Shown: positions 1 through 8,867, numbered from the stretch's first letter. The stretch is DNA of 51,601 nucleotides from Anaerocolumna sp. (GCA_029256725.1 JAQSXJ010000011.1:1-51601); one strand, 5' to 3'. Notes: generated by a model from the sequence alone, not told the origin. Numbers and translations are program-made.

Positions 1-570
1 GGCGAAGATGAATTCTTAAGAAAAGCAGCAGATTACGGCTATGGCCTTAGAATTCTAAAACAGGAGCTTTTTGAAATACTTATTACCTTTATCATATCTC
101 AGAGAAAAAGTATACCTGCTATCAAACGTTGTGTGGAAGAGCTATCCATAAAGTTTGGAGAGGAAAGAAAAGATGCCTTTACTGGAAGTGTTTATTATAC
201 CTTCCCCACAGCGGAAGCTCTATCAAAGGCAAGTAAAGAAACCTTAAGAGAAACAGGTTTAGGATATAGGGATATATACGTGAGAGGTACAGCTGCTGCT
301 GTCATAAATGGAGACATTAACATAAACAGCCTCCCAAACCTTACGTTTGAGGAGGCTGTAAAAGAACTGATGAAACTTCCGGGGGTTGGCATCAAGGTAG
401 CAAACTGTGTGGCCTTATACGGACTTCATCATATTGATGCTTTTCCCATTGATGTCTGGATTGAACGGATATTAAAGGACATATACAACAATCAATTTGA
501 AACCGATAGATACAAAGGTTATGCCGGTATTGTTCAGCAGTATATGTTTTATTACATACGATCACTATAA
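1..570 (+). CDS. OGG-type DNA glycosylase (8-oxoguanine/AlkA family), 5' end cut by window
   Basis: The open frame runs from base 1, so the N-terminus lies outside the window; 189 codons are visible. It ends in a helix-hairpin-helix repair domain: LPGVGIKVANC (about nt 376-411) carries a Lys at the position of the OGG1 catalytic lysine, and FPIDVWIERI carries the conserved catalytic Asp. ISQRKSIPAIKRC upstream fits the same fold. The family excises oxidised or alkylated bases and, when the Lys is present, also nicks the strand (AP lyase). The last 19 bp overlap the end of the convergent kinase gene. An AlkA-like specificity cannot be excluded because the N-terminal domain is missing. Confidence 0.8.
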   Translation, partial: GEDEFLRKAADYGYGLRILKQELFEILITFIISQRKSIPAIKRCVEELSIKFGEERKDAFTGSVYYTFPTAEALSKASKETLRETGLGYRDIYVRGTAAAVINGDININSLPNLTFEEAVKELMKLPGVGIKVANCVALYGLHHIDAFPIDVWIERILKDIYNNQFETDRYKGYAGIVQQYMFYYIRSL

Positions 571-1568
571 AGAGAAGAGAAGTCAATTTCTTCCCCAATA
601 AAGGGGATGTTATTGCTTATCAGCTCTTTGCGGTTCTTCATGTAATTTGCATCCCATGGATCTGGATTATTCATATCGCAGCTTCTATATATTACAACAC
701 ACAACTCAAGTTCTCTTAATTTTAAGAAGTCAGGAAGTGTATCAAGCCAGAAATCTGCAAGTGTATTTTCTTTACGATAGCCTTTTAGAAATTGTTTTAG
801 GAAGTTATAGGAATGAGCGGTTCGTTCCTTCACATCCTCTATATTAAGCATTGTATAAAACAGTGCAATCGCAATATCGCTGATAAAATATTGATAAGAG
901 CTGTCATCAAAATCAAAGATTGTAATCTTACCGTTATCTATAAAAAAGTTTCCGGAATGAACATCTGTATGGATCAAACCATAACTGTCCTGATCTTTGG
1001 GCAGCTTTTTTATGCTTTCTGTCAATTGAAAGAGCTTATCAGCAATAAAGTAATCTTCTGTGAGAAGATACTCTTTCGCTTTATAGAAGATAGGATCTTC
1101 GTACCAGGAAGGCCTTAAAGGATAAGTCTTATCCGGCTCATAGGTTTTAGTGAGCTGATGAAGCTTGCCGATACAACGACCCCATTCTTCGTAAAGAGCA
1201 TTTGTTTTATCCTGCTGTCTTACGTGATTGCCAGGTGCTTTTTCAAATGCTGAGGTCAGGAAGTAATCGTCTGGTCCTGACGGTATTTTTTCAACTAACA
1301 ATCCGCCTTTAGATGCTATGGGCTGACTGACATCAGCACCCATGTGAGACAAATAATTAACCCAGTGCAGTTCAGCATTCATCATACCTACTGTTCTGTG
1401 AGAGCTATGTGTAATACGAAGAATATACTCTTTGCCTTTTAAACTATAACCATACACATAATTTTCAAAACCTCCGATTTTCTTTAGACTTTCATCGTCC
1501 ATATCGTAAAATTCGGCAGCTTTCATAAGAATTTCATCATTAAATATACTGTGTATCTGTTTTTCCAT
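552..1568 (-). CDS. APH/choline-kinase-like phosphotransferase
   Basis: A protein of 338 residues with the aminoglycoside-phosphotransferase/choline-kinase fold. The catalytic loop HTDVHSGNFF (H-x-D-x4-N) and the metal-binding DFDDS are both present, followed by the acidic C-terminal helices of the family. The natural substrate is unknown; such proteins in Firmicutes are often small-molecule kinases rather than resistance enzymes. I chose the ATG at 1568 because the alternative ATG 12 bases upstream lies inside the GGAGG ribosome binding site. It follows the acetate transporter gene after 49 bp on the same strand and may be cotranscribed. Its 3' end overlaps the DNA glycosylase gene convergently. 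Confidence 0.8.
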   Translation of the reverse strand: MEKQIHSIFNDEILMKAAEFYDMDDESLKKIGGFENYVYGYSLKGKEYILRITHSSHRTVGMMNAELHWVNYLSHMGADVSQPIASKGGLLVEKIPSGPDDYFLTSAFEKAPGNHVRQQDKTNALYEEWGRCIGKLHQLTKTYEPDKTYPLRPSWYEDPIFYKAKEYLLTEDYFIADKLFQLTESIKKLPKDQDSYGLIHTDVHSGNFFIDNGKITIFDFDDSSYQYFISDIAIALFYTMLNIEDVKERTAHSYNFLKQFLKGYRKENTLADFWLDTLPDFLKLRELELCVVIYRSCDMNNPDPWDANYMKNRKELISNNIPFIGEEIDFSSLYSDRM

Positions 1569-1617
1569 GATTACCTCCATTCCATTGCATTTAACTTTTC
1601 ATCTGAATAGCAGAAAA

Positions 1618-2181
1618 TTAAACAGGCATAATTGTTTTGCCAAATTCTGCATTTATTATCTGTGCCATTGCATTGTAGATTGCAGAGAGACCGCAGAAGA
1701 TTCCTACATAACCTGCTACTGTATGAATCGCTTCAGAGCCTGTAAAATTAGCTGTACTTAAAAGGAAGAACAGTACAGTAAGTGAACCGAATACGATCTG
1801 TGTAATGCGGTTATGTTTTAAGGTTCCGATAAACATAAAGAGTGTAAATACACCCCACAAGCCCAGATAAAATCCCATGCTGGTTTTATCTGCGGTATTC
1901 GTAAGGGACATAGGATTGGTCCAGATAAGGATCAATGACCACCAAAAAAAGCCATATGCCGTAAATGCAGTGGCTCCAAAGGTGTTTCCCTTCTTAAATT
2001 CCATGATGCCTGCAATAATCTGTGCAGCGCCGCCCAGTGCAAAGCCCATTGCAACTATAACAATGGATAAGGGAATAAAACCTGCGTTATGTAGATTTAA
2101 CAAACAGGTGGTCATACCAAATCCAAGTAGACCAAGGGGTCCCGGATTTGCAATGGAAGATTGTGTGGATTGTGTTGACAT
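1618..2181 (-). CDS. satP: Acetate/succinate channel, GPR1/FUN34/YaaH (SatP) family
   Basis: A 187-residue membrane protein with about six hydrophobic segments. It carries the family signature NPGPLGLLGFGMTT near residues 12-25. The family moves acetate (and succinate in E. coli SatP) across the cytoplasmic membrane, with protons or as an anion channel. Length and signature match the bacterial members. A promoter-like pair lies upstream on the minus strand. Two copies of GTTAACAT flank the leader (2186-2193 and 2266-2273), the second overlapping the -10 box; they may be regulatory but this is weak. Ribosome binding site is a modest GAAAGGATG. Confidence 0.88.
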   Translation of the reverse strand: MSTQSTQSSIANPGPLGLLGFGMTTCLLNLHNAGFIPLSIVIVAMGFALGGAAQIIAGIMEFKKGNTFGATAFTAYGFFWWSLILIWTNPMSLTNTADKTSMGFYLGLWGVFTLFMFIGTLKHNRITQIVFGSLTVLFFLLSTANFTGSEAIHTVAGYVGIFCGLSAIYNAMAQIINAEFGKTIMPV

Positions 2182-2263
2182 TAATTGTTAACATCCTTTC
2201 ATAAGTTCTAATTCGGTGACCGGTACAGCCATAACGAAAGGGCTGCAATGTGCACTCCGAGAT

Positions 2264-2292
2264 ATGTTAACATTTATTTCGCGTGATTTCAA
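2264..2292 (-). promoter_or_regulatory. Putative sigma-A promoter of the acetate channel gene
   Basis: On the minus strand TTGAAA (2292-2287) and TAACAT (2269-2264) are separated by 17 bp. The -10 overlaps one of two GTTAACAT repeats. Inferred from consensus only. Confidence 0.45.
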
Positions 2293-2306
2293 CAAAAATC
2301 TTTGTT

Positions 2307-2335
2307 TTGTTTTTTGAACCTAAAATGAGTATAAT
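2307..2335 (+). promoter_or_regulatory. Putative sigma-A promoter of the 2434 gene
   Basis: TTGTTT and a perfect TATAAT are separated by 17 bp, about 100 bp ahead of the start codon at 2434. Confidence 0.5.
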
Positions 2336-2390
2336 AGCCAAAAGTGGATATAATATTTAGCATAAAACAACCAACAAATGAATTTGTATC

Positions 2391-2433
2391 GAAACTGTGA
2401 TTGTTTCATTGTGAGAAAGGCACGGGTGTTGAT
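2391..2433 (+). promoter_or_regulatory. Structured translation leader with TGAGAAAGGCACGG motif
   Basis: A small hairpin (GAAAC, 7-nt loop, GTTTC) is followed by TGAGAAAGGCACGG at 2412-2425. A three-codon reading frame GTG TTG ATA TGA comes next, and its stop overlaps the ATG at 2434. The same motif precedes the genes at 31045 and 35909. GAGAAAGG can pair with the extreme 3' end of 16S rRNA, so it may be an extended Shine-Dalgarno set 12-13 nt from the start. Confidence 0.5.
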
Positions 2434-3003
2434 ATGAAAATATATAACAACAATAAAAATAAAATAAGATTTTTAGTATTTGCGCAGCTTCTTATTATAA
2501 TTATATTCGTTACCAACGGTATTTTTCCATATACCGCTAAGTCAGCCGAGAAGAATGATAAAGCTGTTCTGGAAGAAGTTATAATACGTATCTTTGAACC
2601 GGATCAGAATATGATGCAAATGTATGATAACTGGCAGGCGATGCAGGAGGCAATAACGGCTAGCAAGTGGAATGGTACACAAGCTTTTCCGGAGAAGGAA
2701 ATGGAAGCATTTAATGATTACTTCACAGTAGAAGGATATGACTCCTTTGTAAGGCAACGGTTATCCATGACCTGCTTCGAAGTATTAAAATCCGGATGTA
2801 AGCTTTCCCTTAAGGATATTGAGATCAGTAAAGATAAGGATTATACTGGGCACTATACCTTTCGTGTTTATGTAGGTTTCACCGGTACGAATCAGAACAA
2901 TTCTAAATTATGCGTAGAAGGAAAAGCTTATTTTGATGTAATATCACAGAAAATCAGTTATATTCATATTGATAAAAGCAATATGTTAACAGCTCTTTAT
3001 TAA
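2434..3003 (+). CDS. Secreted hypothetical protein
   Basis: A protein of 189 residues that I do not recognise. It has a basic N-terminus (KIYNNNKNKIR), a hydrophobic core of about 20 residues and a likely signal peptidase site near TAKSA, so it should be exported or anchored outside the cell. The mature part is a mixed alpha/beta domain ending in alternating strands with two Cys residues that could pair. Start: ATG at 2434 is preferred over TTG at 2401, because it follows the GAGAAAGG motif shared with other genes here and gives a cleaner signal peptide. It is monocistronic, closed by a strong terminator. Confidence 0.7.
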   Translation: MKIYNNNKNKIRFLVFAQLLIIIIFVTNGIFPYTAKSAEKNDKAVLEEVIIRIFEPDQNMMQMYDNWQAMQEAITASKWNGTQAFPEKEMEAFNDYFTVEGYDSFVRQRLSMTCFEVLKSGCKLSLKDIEISKDKDYTGHYTFRVYVGFTGTNQNNSKLCVEGKAYFDVISQKISYIHIDKSNMLTALY

Positions 3004-3010
3004 CAAATAA

Positions 3011-3066
3011 ACCCCATTATATTACATTCCAGTCTTTAAGGAGCAGTAATATGATGGGGTTTTTAT
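3011..3066 (+). terminator. Rho-independent terminator after the secreted hypothetical
   Basis: A 15-bp stem, ACCCCATTATATTAC against GTAATATGATGGGGT with one G-U pair, followed by a T run. Confidence 0.9.
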
Positions 3067-3233
3067 ATCTGCTCAAAGGATATGGCTCACCTTTTGGACA
3101 AAATCTTTGTTGATACAGGAATCAAGGAGAAATTGCTTCCATAATACCGCTTATGCACCGGGCTGGGAGTTCTGCGCATAACTATATGTCCATTCAATCT
3201 TTTAATATATGGTGATTCATTTAAAAATGAATG

Positions 3234-3328
3234 ACCTCCGAATTTCTGTTAATAATTATAGAAGACTTTATACAAATGAAGTATAAGCTGCTTTTAGGCG
3301 ATAATTAGTGAACAGGAAATTCGGAGGT
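3234..3328 (+). promoter_or_regulatory. Inverted repeat that can hide the activase ribosome binding site
   Basis: The left arm at 3234-3250 is complementary to 3311-3328: 13 consecutive base pairs, one bulged base, then 4 more. The right arm contains the GGAGG that serves the ATG at 3335. In RNA this long-range stem would bury the Shine-Dalgarno sequence. The 60-nt loop holds its own hairpin (TTATAC and GTATAA). The pairing is directly visible; the regulatory role is inferred. Confidence 0.55.
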
Positions 3329-3334
3329 TATTTC

Positions 3335-6300
3335 ATGAACAGAATATCAGATTATTACAGAATCGGATTGGATATAGGATCAACTACTATAAAAATAGCA
3401 GTATTAGACGAAGAAAATCGGATTCTATATAAAGAATACAAAAGACACCTTTCAGACCTAAAGAACACGATTCAGTCAGTGGTTTCCCTTTGCAGAAGTC
3501 ATATGGGCGACATCCCCTGCAAGGTTATCATTACTGGTTCCGGTGGATTATCCATGTCCAGATGGCTTTCTCTGCCTTTTGAACAGGAGGTTATTGCCTG
3601 CACAAAGGCTGTTAAGACATATCTTCCCCAGACAGATACGGTAATAGAACTTGGTGGAGAAGATGCCAAAGTTACTTACTTAAAACCGGTTACGGAACAG
3701 CGTATGAATAACAGCTGTGCCGGCGGGACAGGCTCCTTTATTGATCAGATGGCTGCACTATTTCATACGGACGCTTCAGGCTTAAATGAATATGCCACCA
3801 AAGCGCATACTATCTATCCCATAGCCTCCAGATGCGGTGTATTTGCCAAAACAGATATTCAGCCACTGTTAAATGATGGAGCAAGAAAAGAAGATATTGC
3901 AGCCTCCATTTTTCAGGCGGTGGTAAATCAGACAACTACAGGATTGTCCTGGGGAAAGCCCATCAAGGGGAAAATTGCCTTTCTTGGCGGCCCTCTCTAT
4001 TTTCTGTCGGAGCTAAGAAAGAGATTTATAGAAACATTAAATCCCGATGAGGTATTTCTGCCTCCTGACGGATTATTTTTTCCTGCCATTGGTGGGGCTC
4101 TGCTCCTAAAGGAGAAAAAATTTGAAACAGAAGAAATGATTACCTTAAAGGATTTAGAAGAAAGATTACAGTCCTTAAAACTGACCAAAGAAACCAACAT
4201 ACTAACACCTTTATTCACATCCACAGAGGAATACGAGAACTTTCTTAAGCGCCATGAGAAATGTGATTGCAAACGGATGCCCCTTGCAGAATATACGGGA
4301 GATGTCTATCTTGGAATTGATGCAGGCTCTACCACCTTAAAAGCTGTTCTTATTGGAACCGGAGGAGAACTGCTATACGAATATTATGCCAAATCTGCCG
4401 GGGATCCGGTTATGAAGACTGCCACCTTATTAACAGAGATTTATGAACAGTTACCTTCGGAGGTAACTATCTGCGGTGGCTGTGTTACCGGATACGGCGA
4501 AGAGCTCATAAAACGTGCTTTTCATTTGGATATGAGTGAAATTGAAACAATTGCGCACCTAAGGGGGGCAAGGGATTTTGAGCCAAAAGCAGATTTTATT
4601 TTGGATATCGGCGGGCAGGATATGAAGTGTTTAAGGCTAAAGGAGGGACGTGTAGACAATATCCTGTTAAATGAAGCCTGCTCCTCAGGCTGTGGTTCCT
4701 TCTTAGAAAGCTTTGCACAGTCCCTGAATCTTTCCATCAACGAATTTGCAAGCCTTGGGTTATACTCAAAGGAACCGGTGGATCTTGGAACCAAATGTAC
4801 GGTATTCATGAATTCAAAGGTGAAGCAGGCACAAAAGGAAGGAGCTGAGGTTTCAGACCTTTCTGCCGGGCTTTCTTATTCCGTTATTAAGAATGCTCTC
4901 TATAAGGTTATCAAGATCAGAGATGAGAATGAACTGGGTAAACACATTGTGGTACAGGGCGGAACCTTTTTAAATGACTCTGTACTCCGATGCTTCGAAG
5001 CCGTTACAGGAAGAGAAGTATTACGTCCCAGGATTGCAGGACTTATGGGTGCTTACGGTGCAGCTCTTCTTGCCAAAGATACCTATAAGACTGGACATAG
5101 AAGTACCTTAATAGACAAAGTACAACTCTCTGAATTCAGTATCCAGACTGATAACACCAGATGTGAACATTGTAACAACAACTGCCTGCTAACCATTAAC
5201 CATCTTGGCCAAGAAGAAGTATACATTACCGGGAACCGCTGCGAGAAAGGTTTAGGTAAGGTAAATGGTACAAAAGATAAGGTACCCAATCTCTATGCCT
5301 ATAAATACAAGAAACTCTTTGCTTACAAACCCCTGTCAAAAGAAGCAGCGGTTAGAGGAACTCTTGGCATTCCAAGAGCTCTTAATATGTATGAAAGTTA
5401 TCCTTTCTGGTTTACTTTATTGTCTTTCTTAGGGTTTCGGGTAATATTATCCTCCCCCTCATCAAAGGAAATATATCAAAAAGGAATGGACAGTATTCCT
5501 GCAGATTCTGTTTGTTACCCTGCAAAAATAACGCACGGTCATATCATTGACCTCATTGAAAAAGGAATTGAGACAATATTTTATCCCTCTGTGGTATATG
5601 AGAAAAAAGAGTATGAGGATGCAGATAACTGTTTTAACTGTCCTATTGTAATATCCTATGGTGAGGTACTTAAGAATAATATAGAGGCAGCCAAAGGCGT
5701 TACCTTTATCTCTCCTTTTTTAAATATGAATGATGATAATCAGCTGGCAAAAAATATGGCAGAGGTACTAAAGGAATACCGGATTCCACTTAAGGAAGTG
5801 AAAGAAGCAGTAAGAAGAGCCAGAAAAGAATTTGAAGACTTTAAGGAGGATATCAGACGAAAAGGAGAAGAAGCCGTTGAATATCTTCTAAAGAATGGCA
5901 AGCAGGGTATTGTACTTTGTGGTAAACCCTATCATGTGGATCCGGAAATCCATCATGGTATTCCGGAAATGATAGAAAGCTATGGACTGGGCGTGCTGAC
6001 AGAAGACAGTATTTCACATTTGGTTCCCTTGCGATCCAAGCTTCGAGTAGTAGACCAGTGGGCATTTAACTCAAGGCTTTACAGGGCAGCGGAAGCCTTG
6101 GGACAGATAGAAGGTCTTGAATTTGTGCAGCTGAATTCTTTTGGCTGTGGCCTGGATTCTGTTACCGCAGACCAATTAATTGAGATTTTAAATTCCATGG
6201 GAAAACAATATACCTTGATTAAAATCGACGAAGGTGCCAATTTAGGTGCTGCCAGAATTCGCATTCGCTCCCTTATAGCAGCATCGGAGGAACGTAAGAA

Positions 6301-7564
6301 GGGCAGCGTAATTACTGAAAGTTATAATTACAGCTATCAGAAAAAGCCTTTTACCAAGGAAAATCGCAAAGCTCATACTATTCTTGCTCCCCAAATGGCA
6401 CCAATTCATTTTGAATTGATAAGAGAAGCCGCCCATGCCTCCGGTTACCGGATGGAAGTACTTCCGGATAAGGACAATGGTGCCATAGAAGAAGGTCTTC
6501 GCTATGTAAATAATGATGCTTGCTACCCGGCGGTGCTCTTAATCGGACAGATAGTAGGTGCTTTAAAATCCGGTAAATATGACCTTGATAATACCTCGGT
6601 CATTATCAGTCAGACAGGCGGAGGCTGCAGAGCTACCAATTATATGTCCTTCCTAAAACTTGGGTTAAGACAAGCAGGTTTTGAAAAGATTCCCATCATT
6701 TCCTTAAACGTAGCCGGCCTGGATGAACAGCCCGGATTCCATCTCTCACCGGTATTTGTAAAAAGGATGATGATGGCAGTAATTTACGGGGATTTATTCA
6801 TGAGGTTACTCTATGGCACCAGACCTTATGAAATTGATAAAGGTGCCTCGCAGGCAGTCTTTGAATTATGGAAAGATAGAGTAAAGATAAATGTTAAGAA
6901 TAGAAGTAAGCTTCAATTCGACCAGAATGTTATGGATATTGTGAAAGCCTTTGAAGAGATTCCGGTAATAGAAACCCGTAAACCTAAGGTAGCCATAGTG
7001 GGTGAAATACTTGCTAAATATCACCCGATGGCGAATGATGATATTATTAAAACCCTGGAGGAGGGTGGAGCAGAAGTAGTACTGCCGGATTTCCTGGACT
7101 TCTTTTTCTATTCCCTTTATAATTCCAAATTTAAATATCGTTATCTTAGTGGTAAGAAGACTACTATGAATGCTTGTGCTTTGGGAATTCAATATATATC
7201 CTATTACCGCAAAACCATCGTAAAAGAGCTTAAAAAAAGCAGCCGTTTCCTGCCGCCGTCCTCCATTCAGGAGTTGGCAGGAAAGGCTGAAGAGTTTCTC
7301 TCCCTTGGTAACCAGACAGGGGAAGGGTGGCTTATTACCGCAGAGATGATACACAATCTGGAAAATGGTGTACCTAATATTCTCTGTGTCCAGCCCCTTG
7401 CCTGCCTGCCAAACCATATTACAGGGAGAGGAATGTTTAAGGTATTAAAAGAGAAGTACCCATCGGCAAATATTATGCCTATTGATTATGACCCCGGAAT
7501 TTCACAGGTTAATCAGATTAACAGGGTTAAATTATTACTTTCCGTTGCTTTGCAAACAGACTAA
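3335..7564 (+). CDS. Giant 2-hydroxyacyl-CoA dehydratase activase-like Fe-S ATPase
   Basis: A protein of 1409 residues built from two ASKHA ATPase domains (GLDIGSTTIK near residue 12; GIDAGSTTLK near 326), a Cys-rich linker (RCEHCNNNC near 609, then NRCEKG), a DUF2229-like region and a C-terminal HgdB/BcrC-like part (NNDACYPAV near 1058, QTGGGCRATNY). Both ATPase domains keep the paired cysteines (SCAGGTG/SRCGVF and ACSSGCG/TKCTVF) that hold the bridging [4Fe-4S] cluster in HgdC-type activators. That family passes ATP-driven low-potential electrons to 2-hydroxyacyl-CoA dehydratases or benzoyl-CoA reductases. No dehydratase subunits are nearby, so the true partner is unknown. Start: ATG at 3335, 8 nt after GGAGG, rather than GTG at 3308. 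The 3' end overlaps the VanY-like gene by 38 bp. Confidence 0.85.
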   Translation: MNRISDYYRIGLDIGSTTIKIAVLDEENRILYKEYKRHLSDLKNTIQSVVSLCRSHMGDIPCKVIITGSGGLSMSRWLSLPFEQEVIACTKAVKTYLPQTDTVIELGGEDAKVTYLKPVTEQRMNNSCAGGTGSFIDQMAALFHTDASGLNEYATKAHTIYPIASRCGVFAKTDIQPLLNDGARKEDIAASIFQAVVNQTTTGLSWGKPIKGKIAFLGGPLYFLSELRKRFIETLNPDEVFLPPDGLFFPAIGGALLLKEKKFETEEMITLKDLEERLQSLKLTKETNILTPLFTSTEEYENFLKRHEKCDCKRMPLAEYTGDVYLGIDAGSTTLKAVLIGTGGELLYEYYAKSAGDPVMKTATLLTEIYEQLPSEVTICGGCVTGYGEELIKRAFHLDMSEIETIAHLRGARDFEPKADFILDIGGQDMKCLRLKEGRVDNILLNEACSSGCGSFLESFAQSLNLSINEFASLGLYSKEPVDLGTKCTVFMNSKVKQAQKEGAEVSDLSAGLSYSVIKNALYKVIKIRDENELGKHIVVQGGTFLNDSVLRCFEAVTGREVLRPRIAGLMGAYGAALLAKDTYKTGHRSTLIDKVQLSEFSIQTDNTRCEHCNNNCLLTINHLGQEEVYITGNRCEKGLGKVNGTKDKVPNLYAYKYKKLFAYKPLSKEAAVRGTLGIPRALNMYESYPFWFTLLSFLGFRVILSSPSSKEIYQKGMDSIPADSVCYPAKITHGHIIDLIEKGIETIFYPSVVYEKKEYEDADNCFNCPIVISYGEVLKNNIEAAKGVTFISPFLNMNDDNQLAKNMAEVLKEYRIPLKEVKEAVRRARKEFEDFKEDIRRKGEEAVEYLLKNGKQGIVLCGKPYHVDPEIHHGIPEMIESYGLGVLTEDSISHLVPLRSKLRVVDQWAFNSRLYRAAEALGQIEGLEFVQLNSFGCGLDSVTADQLIEILNSMGKQYTLIKIDEGANLGAARIRIRSLIAASEERKKGSVITESYNYSYQKKPFTKENRKAHTILAPQMAPIHFELIREAAHASGYRMEVLPDKDNGAIEEGLRYVNNDACYPAVLLIGQIVGALKSGKYDLDNTSVIISQTGGGCRATNYMSFLKLGLRQAGFEKIPIISLNVAGLDEQPGFHLSPVFVKRMMMAVIYGDLFMRLLYGTRPYEIDKGASQAVFELWKDRVKINVKNRSKLQFDQNVMDIVKAFEEIPVIETRKPKVAIVGEILAKYHPMANDDIIKTLEEGGAEVVLPDFLDFFFYSLYNSKFKYRYLSGKKTTMNACALGIQYISYYRKTIVKELKKSSRFLPPSSIQELAGKAEEFLSLGNQTGEGWLITAEMIHNLENGVPNILCVQPLACLPNHITGRGMFKVLKEKYPSANIMPIDYDPGISQVNQINRVKLLLSVALQTD

Positions 7565-8273
7565 GGCTGACTCTTTTTTTTAGAGTCATAATAAAACCGT
7601 CAATGTTGTTTCCGCTAACAGTAAAAGGGATATTATCAGGCATTTCTACAACTGTAGATTCATTTTCATCAGCTTTTACTTTGTAGATTTCATAGAGATT
7701 TTCTTTATCTCTATAGCTGAAAGTCTTATTTTTAGAGGAATATTCTTCGAGTACTTTCAGATATTCTTCCATGGTAATATCCAGCTCCTCCATGATAATT
7801 GAATGGGGGTAGCCTACATAACGAAAGTGACCGGGCTGGTATTCTACACCTGTAATATCCTCTTTGGCTTTGGGATAGCGTTCGATAAATCCATGCTTTG
7901 AGGCAATGTTTCGAAATTCCTTGCAGATTCCTTTCTTTGGGAAACCGGCCATCATAGAGGTCTTATTCATAATATTTGCAGACAGATCAACGGCAAGGCC
8001 TGTGCTGTGTTCACTATCCTTAACAGGGTGAATTGAGGCAGCGTTCTCATATCCTTTCACAGGAATGATTTCATTACCGCATTCTAATTCTATTAGCAGG
8101 TGGGAGAGTTCTTTTGCTGCCACATAATCTAACAGAATATTTTGGTTCCAGAAATCAATTCCAACTAATGCAGTATCATTGGCTGCATATTTTTCTTCTA
8201 TAGGATGCTCTTCATTCACAAGAATGAGATTTCCTTTATGTATATTCTTATTCTCCAATTTAATTTTCTTCAT
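7527..8273 (-). CDS. M15 (VanY-like) D,D-carboxypeptidase family protein, altered active site
   Basis: A 248-residue protein of the VanY/LdcB zinc peptidase family, which trims the D-Ala or L-Lys-D-Ala end of peptidoglycan stems. Two zinc ligands are in SEHSTGLAVDL and the third in HFRYVG. In this family the last motif usually reads EPWHxRYVG with Glu as catalytic base; here the codons read YQPGHFRYVG (7830-7838), so Glu is Gln and Trp is Gly. There is no signal peptide. A C-terminal extension of about 60 residues follows the peptidase core. It may be inactive, altered in chemistry, or a binding protein. The ribosome binding site is AGAGG. The gene is convergent with, and overlaps, the activase gene. 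Confidence 0.75.
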   Translation of the reverse strand: MKKIKLENKNIHKGNLILVNEEHPIEEKYAANDTALVGIDFWNQNILLDYVAAKELSHLLIELECGNEIIPVKGYENAASIHPVKDSEHSTGLAVDLSANIMNKTSMMAGFPKKGICKEFRNIASKHGFIERYPKAKEDITGVEYQPGHFRYVGYPHSIIMEELDITMEEYLKVLEEYSSKNKTFSYRDKENLYEIYKVKADENESTVVEMPDNIPFTVSGNNIDGFIMTLKKRVSLSLFAKQRKVII

Positions 8274-8838
8274 AATAACCTCTTTCGCGAATATGAAATC
8301 CTTCGATTTGATATTCCTGAATCACTAGTTGAAAAACAGTTTTTGTTTTCCAGAAAACTCCATCTGTGCCTCTGATTTCACACATATACATATAAGTGAA
8401 ATACAGGTGCGGCAATAATATGTAAGATCATTCTTTCTTATTGCAACCACATAAGTTGATTTTTAGCTTCTCTGCTTCCTGGTATAAACGTCTTAAATAT
8501 AAGGCGTTTTATGTATAAAATCGATGATAAAGCTTAATACAACTTATATTGATATTATAACAGAAGGATACGTCCATGTGTTTTAAAGAGCTCTTATGAA
8601 ACCTTAAGATTCTCTTATGAAATTATTAGGTATACCTTGAAATATATTAATGGTTATTAGATATGGATTAAAATGGCATATGAAGAGCATATAATCATGG
8701 TCAAATAATATCTCATAGCATATTTTGTTAAGACAGGATTATAATAAACTCATAATAAATATTGTGTTTCTTATTAAAGTATGAAGGAACAGTTATAAAG
8801 GCATTTCTCCATCAGTGTCTATAAGTAATAGAAATTAA
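8274..8838. other. Divergent intergenic region with several repeats, no gene seen
   Basis: About 560 AT-rich bp between the divergent vanY-like and asparaginase genes. It holds a 7-bp inverted repeat, ATTTCAC/GTGAAAT (8375-8402). A terminator-like hairpin, AACGTCTTA/TAAGGCGTT then TTTT, lies at 8487-8512. A pair of 11-bp direct repeats sits at 8591-8622. No ORF with a ribosome binding site was found. Confidence 0.6.
8591..8622. repeat. 11-bp direct repeats with 21-bp phasing
   Basis: CTCTTATGAAA occurs at 8591-8601 and 8612-8622, with a weaker related half (CTTAAGATT) between them. Spacing of two helical turns is typical of OmpR-family response-regulator sites. Function is inferred only. Confidence 0.5.
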
Positions 8839-8867
8839 TTGCAAATCAATAATCCATGGCATATAAT
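8839..8867 (+). promoter_or_regulatory. Sigma-A promoter of the asparaginase gene
   Basis: TTGCAA, 17 bp, then a perfect TATAAT, 50 bp ahead of the start codon. Confidence 0.65.

Noticed and set aside
6866..7417. Large minus-strand ORF inside the activase gene
   Set aside because: It is a reading-frame shadow of a clear Fe-S protein gene and has no ribosome binding site or promoter.
8375..8402. ATTTCAC/GTGAAAT with a GTGCGGCA nearby as a further copy of the leader element
   Set aside because: The TGCCACA block and the order of arms do not match on either strand; kept only as an inverted repeat.
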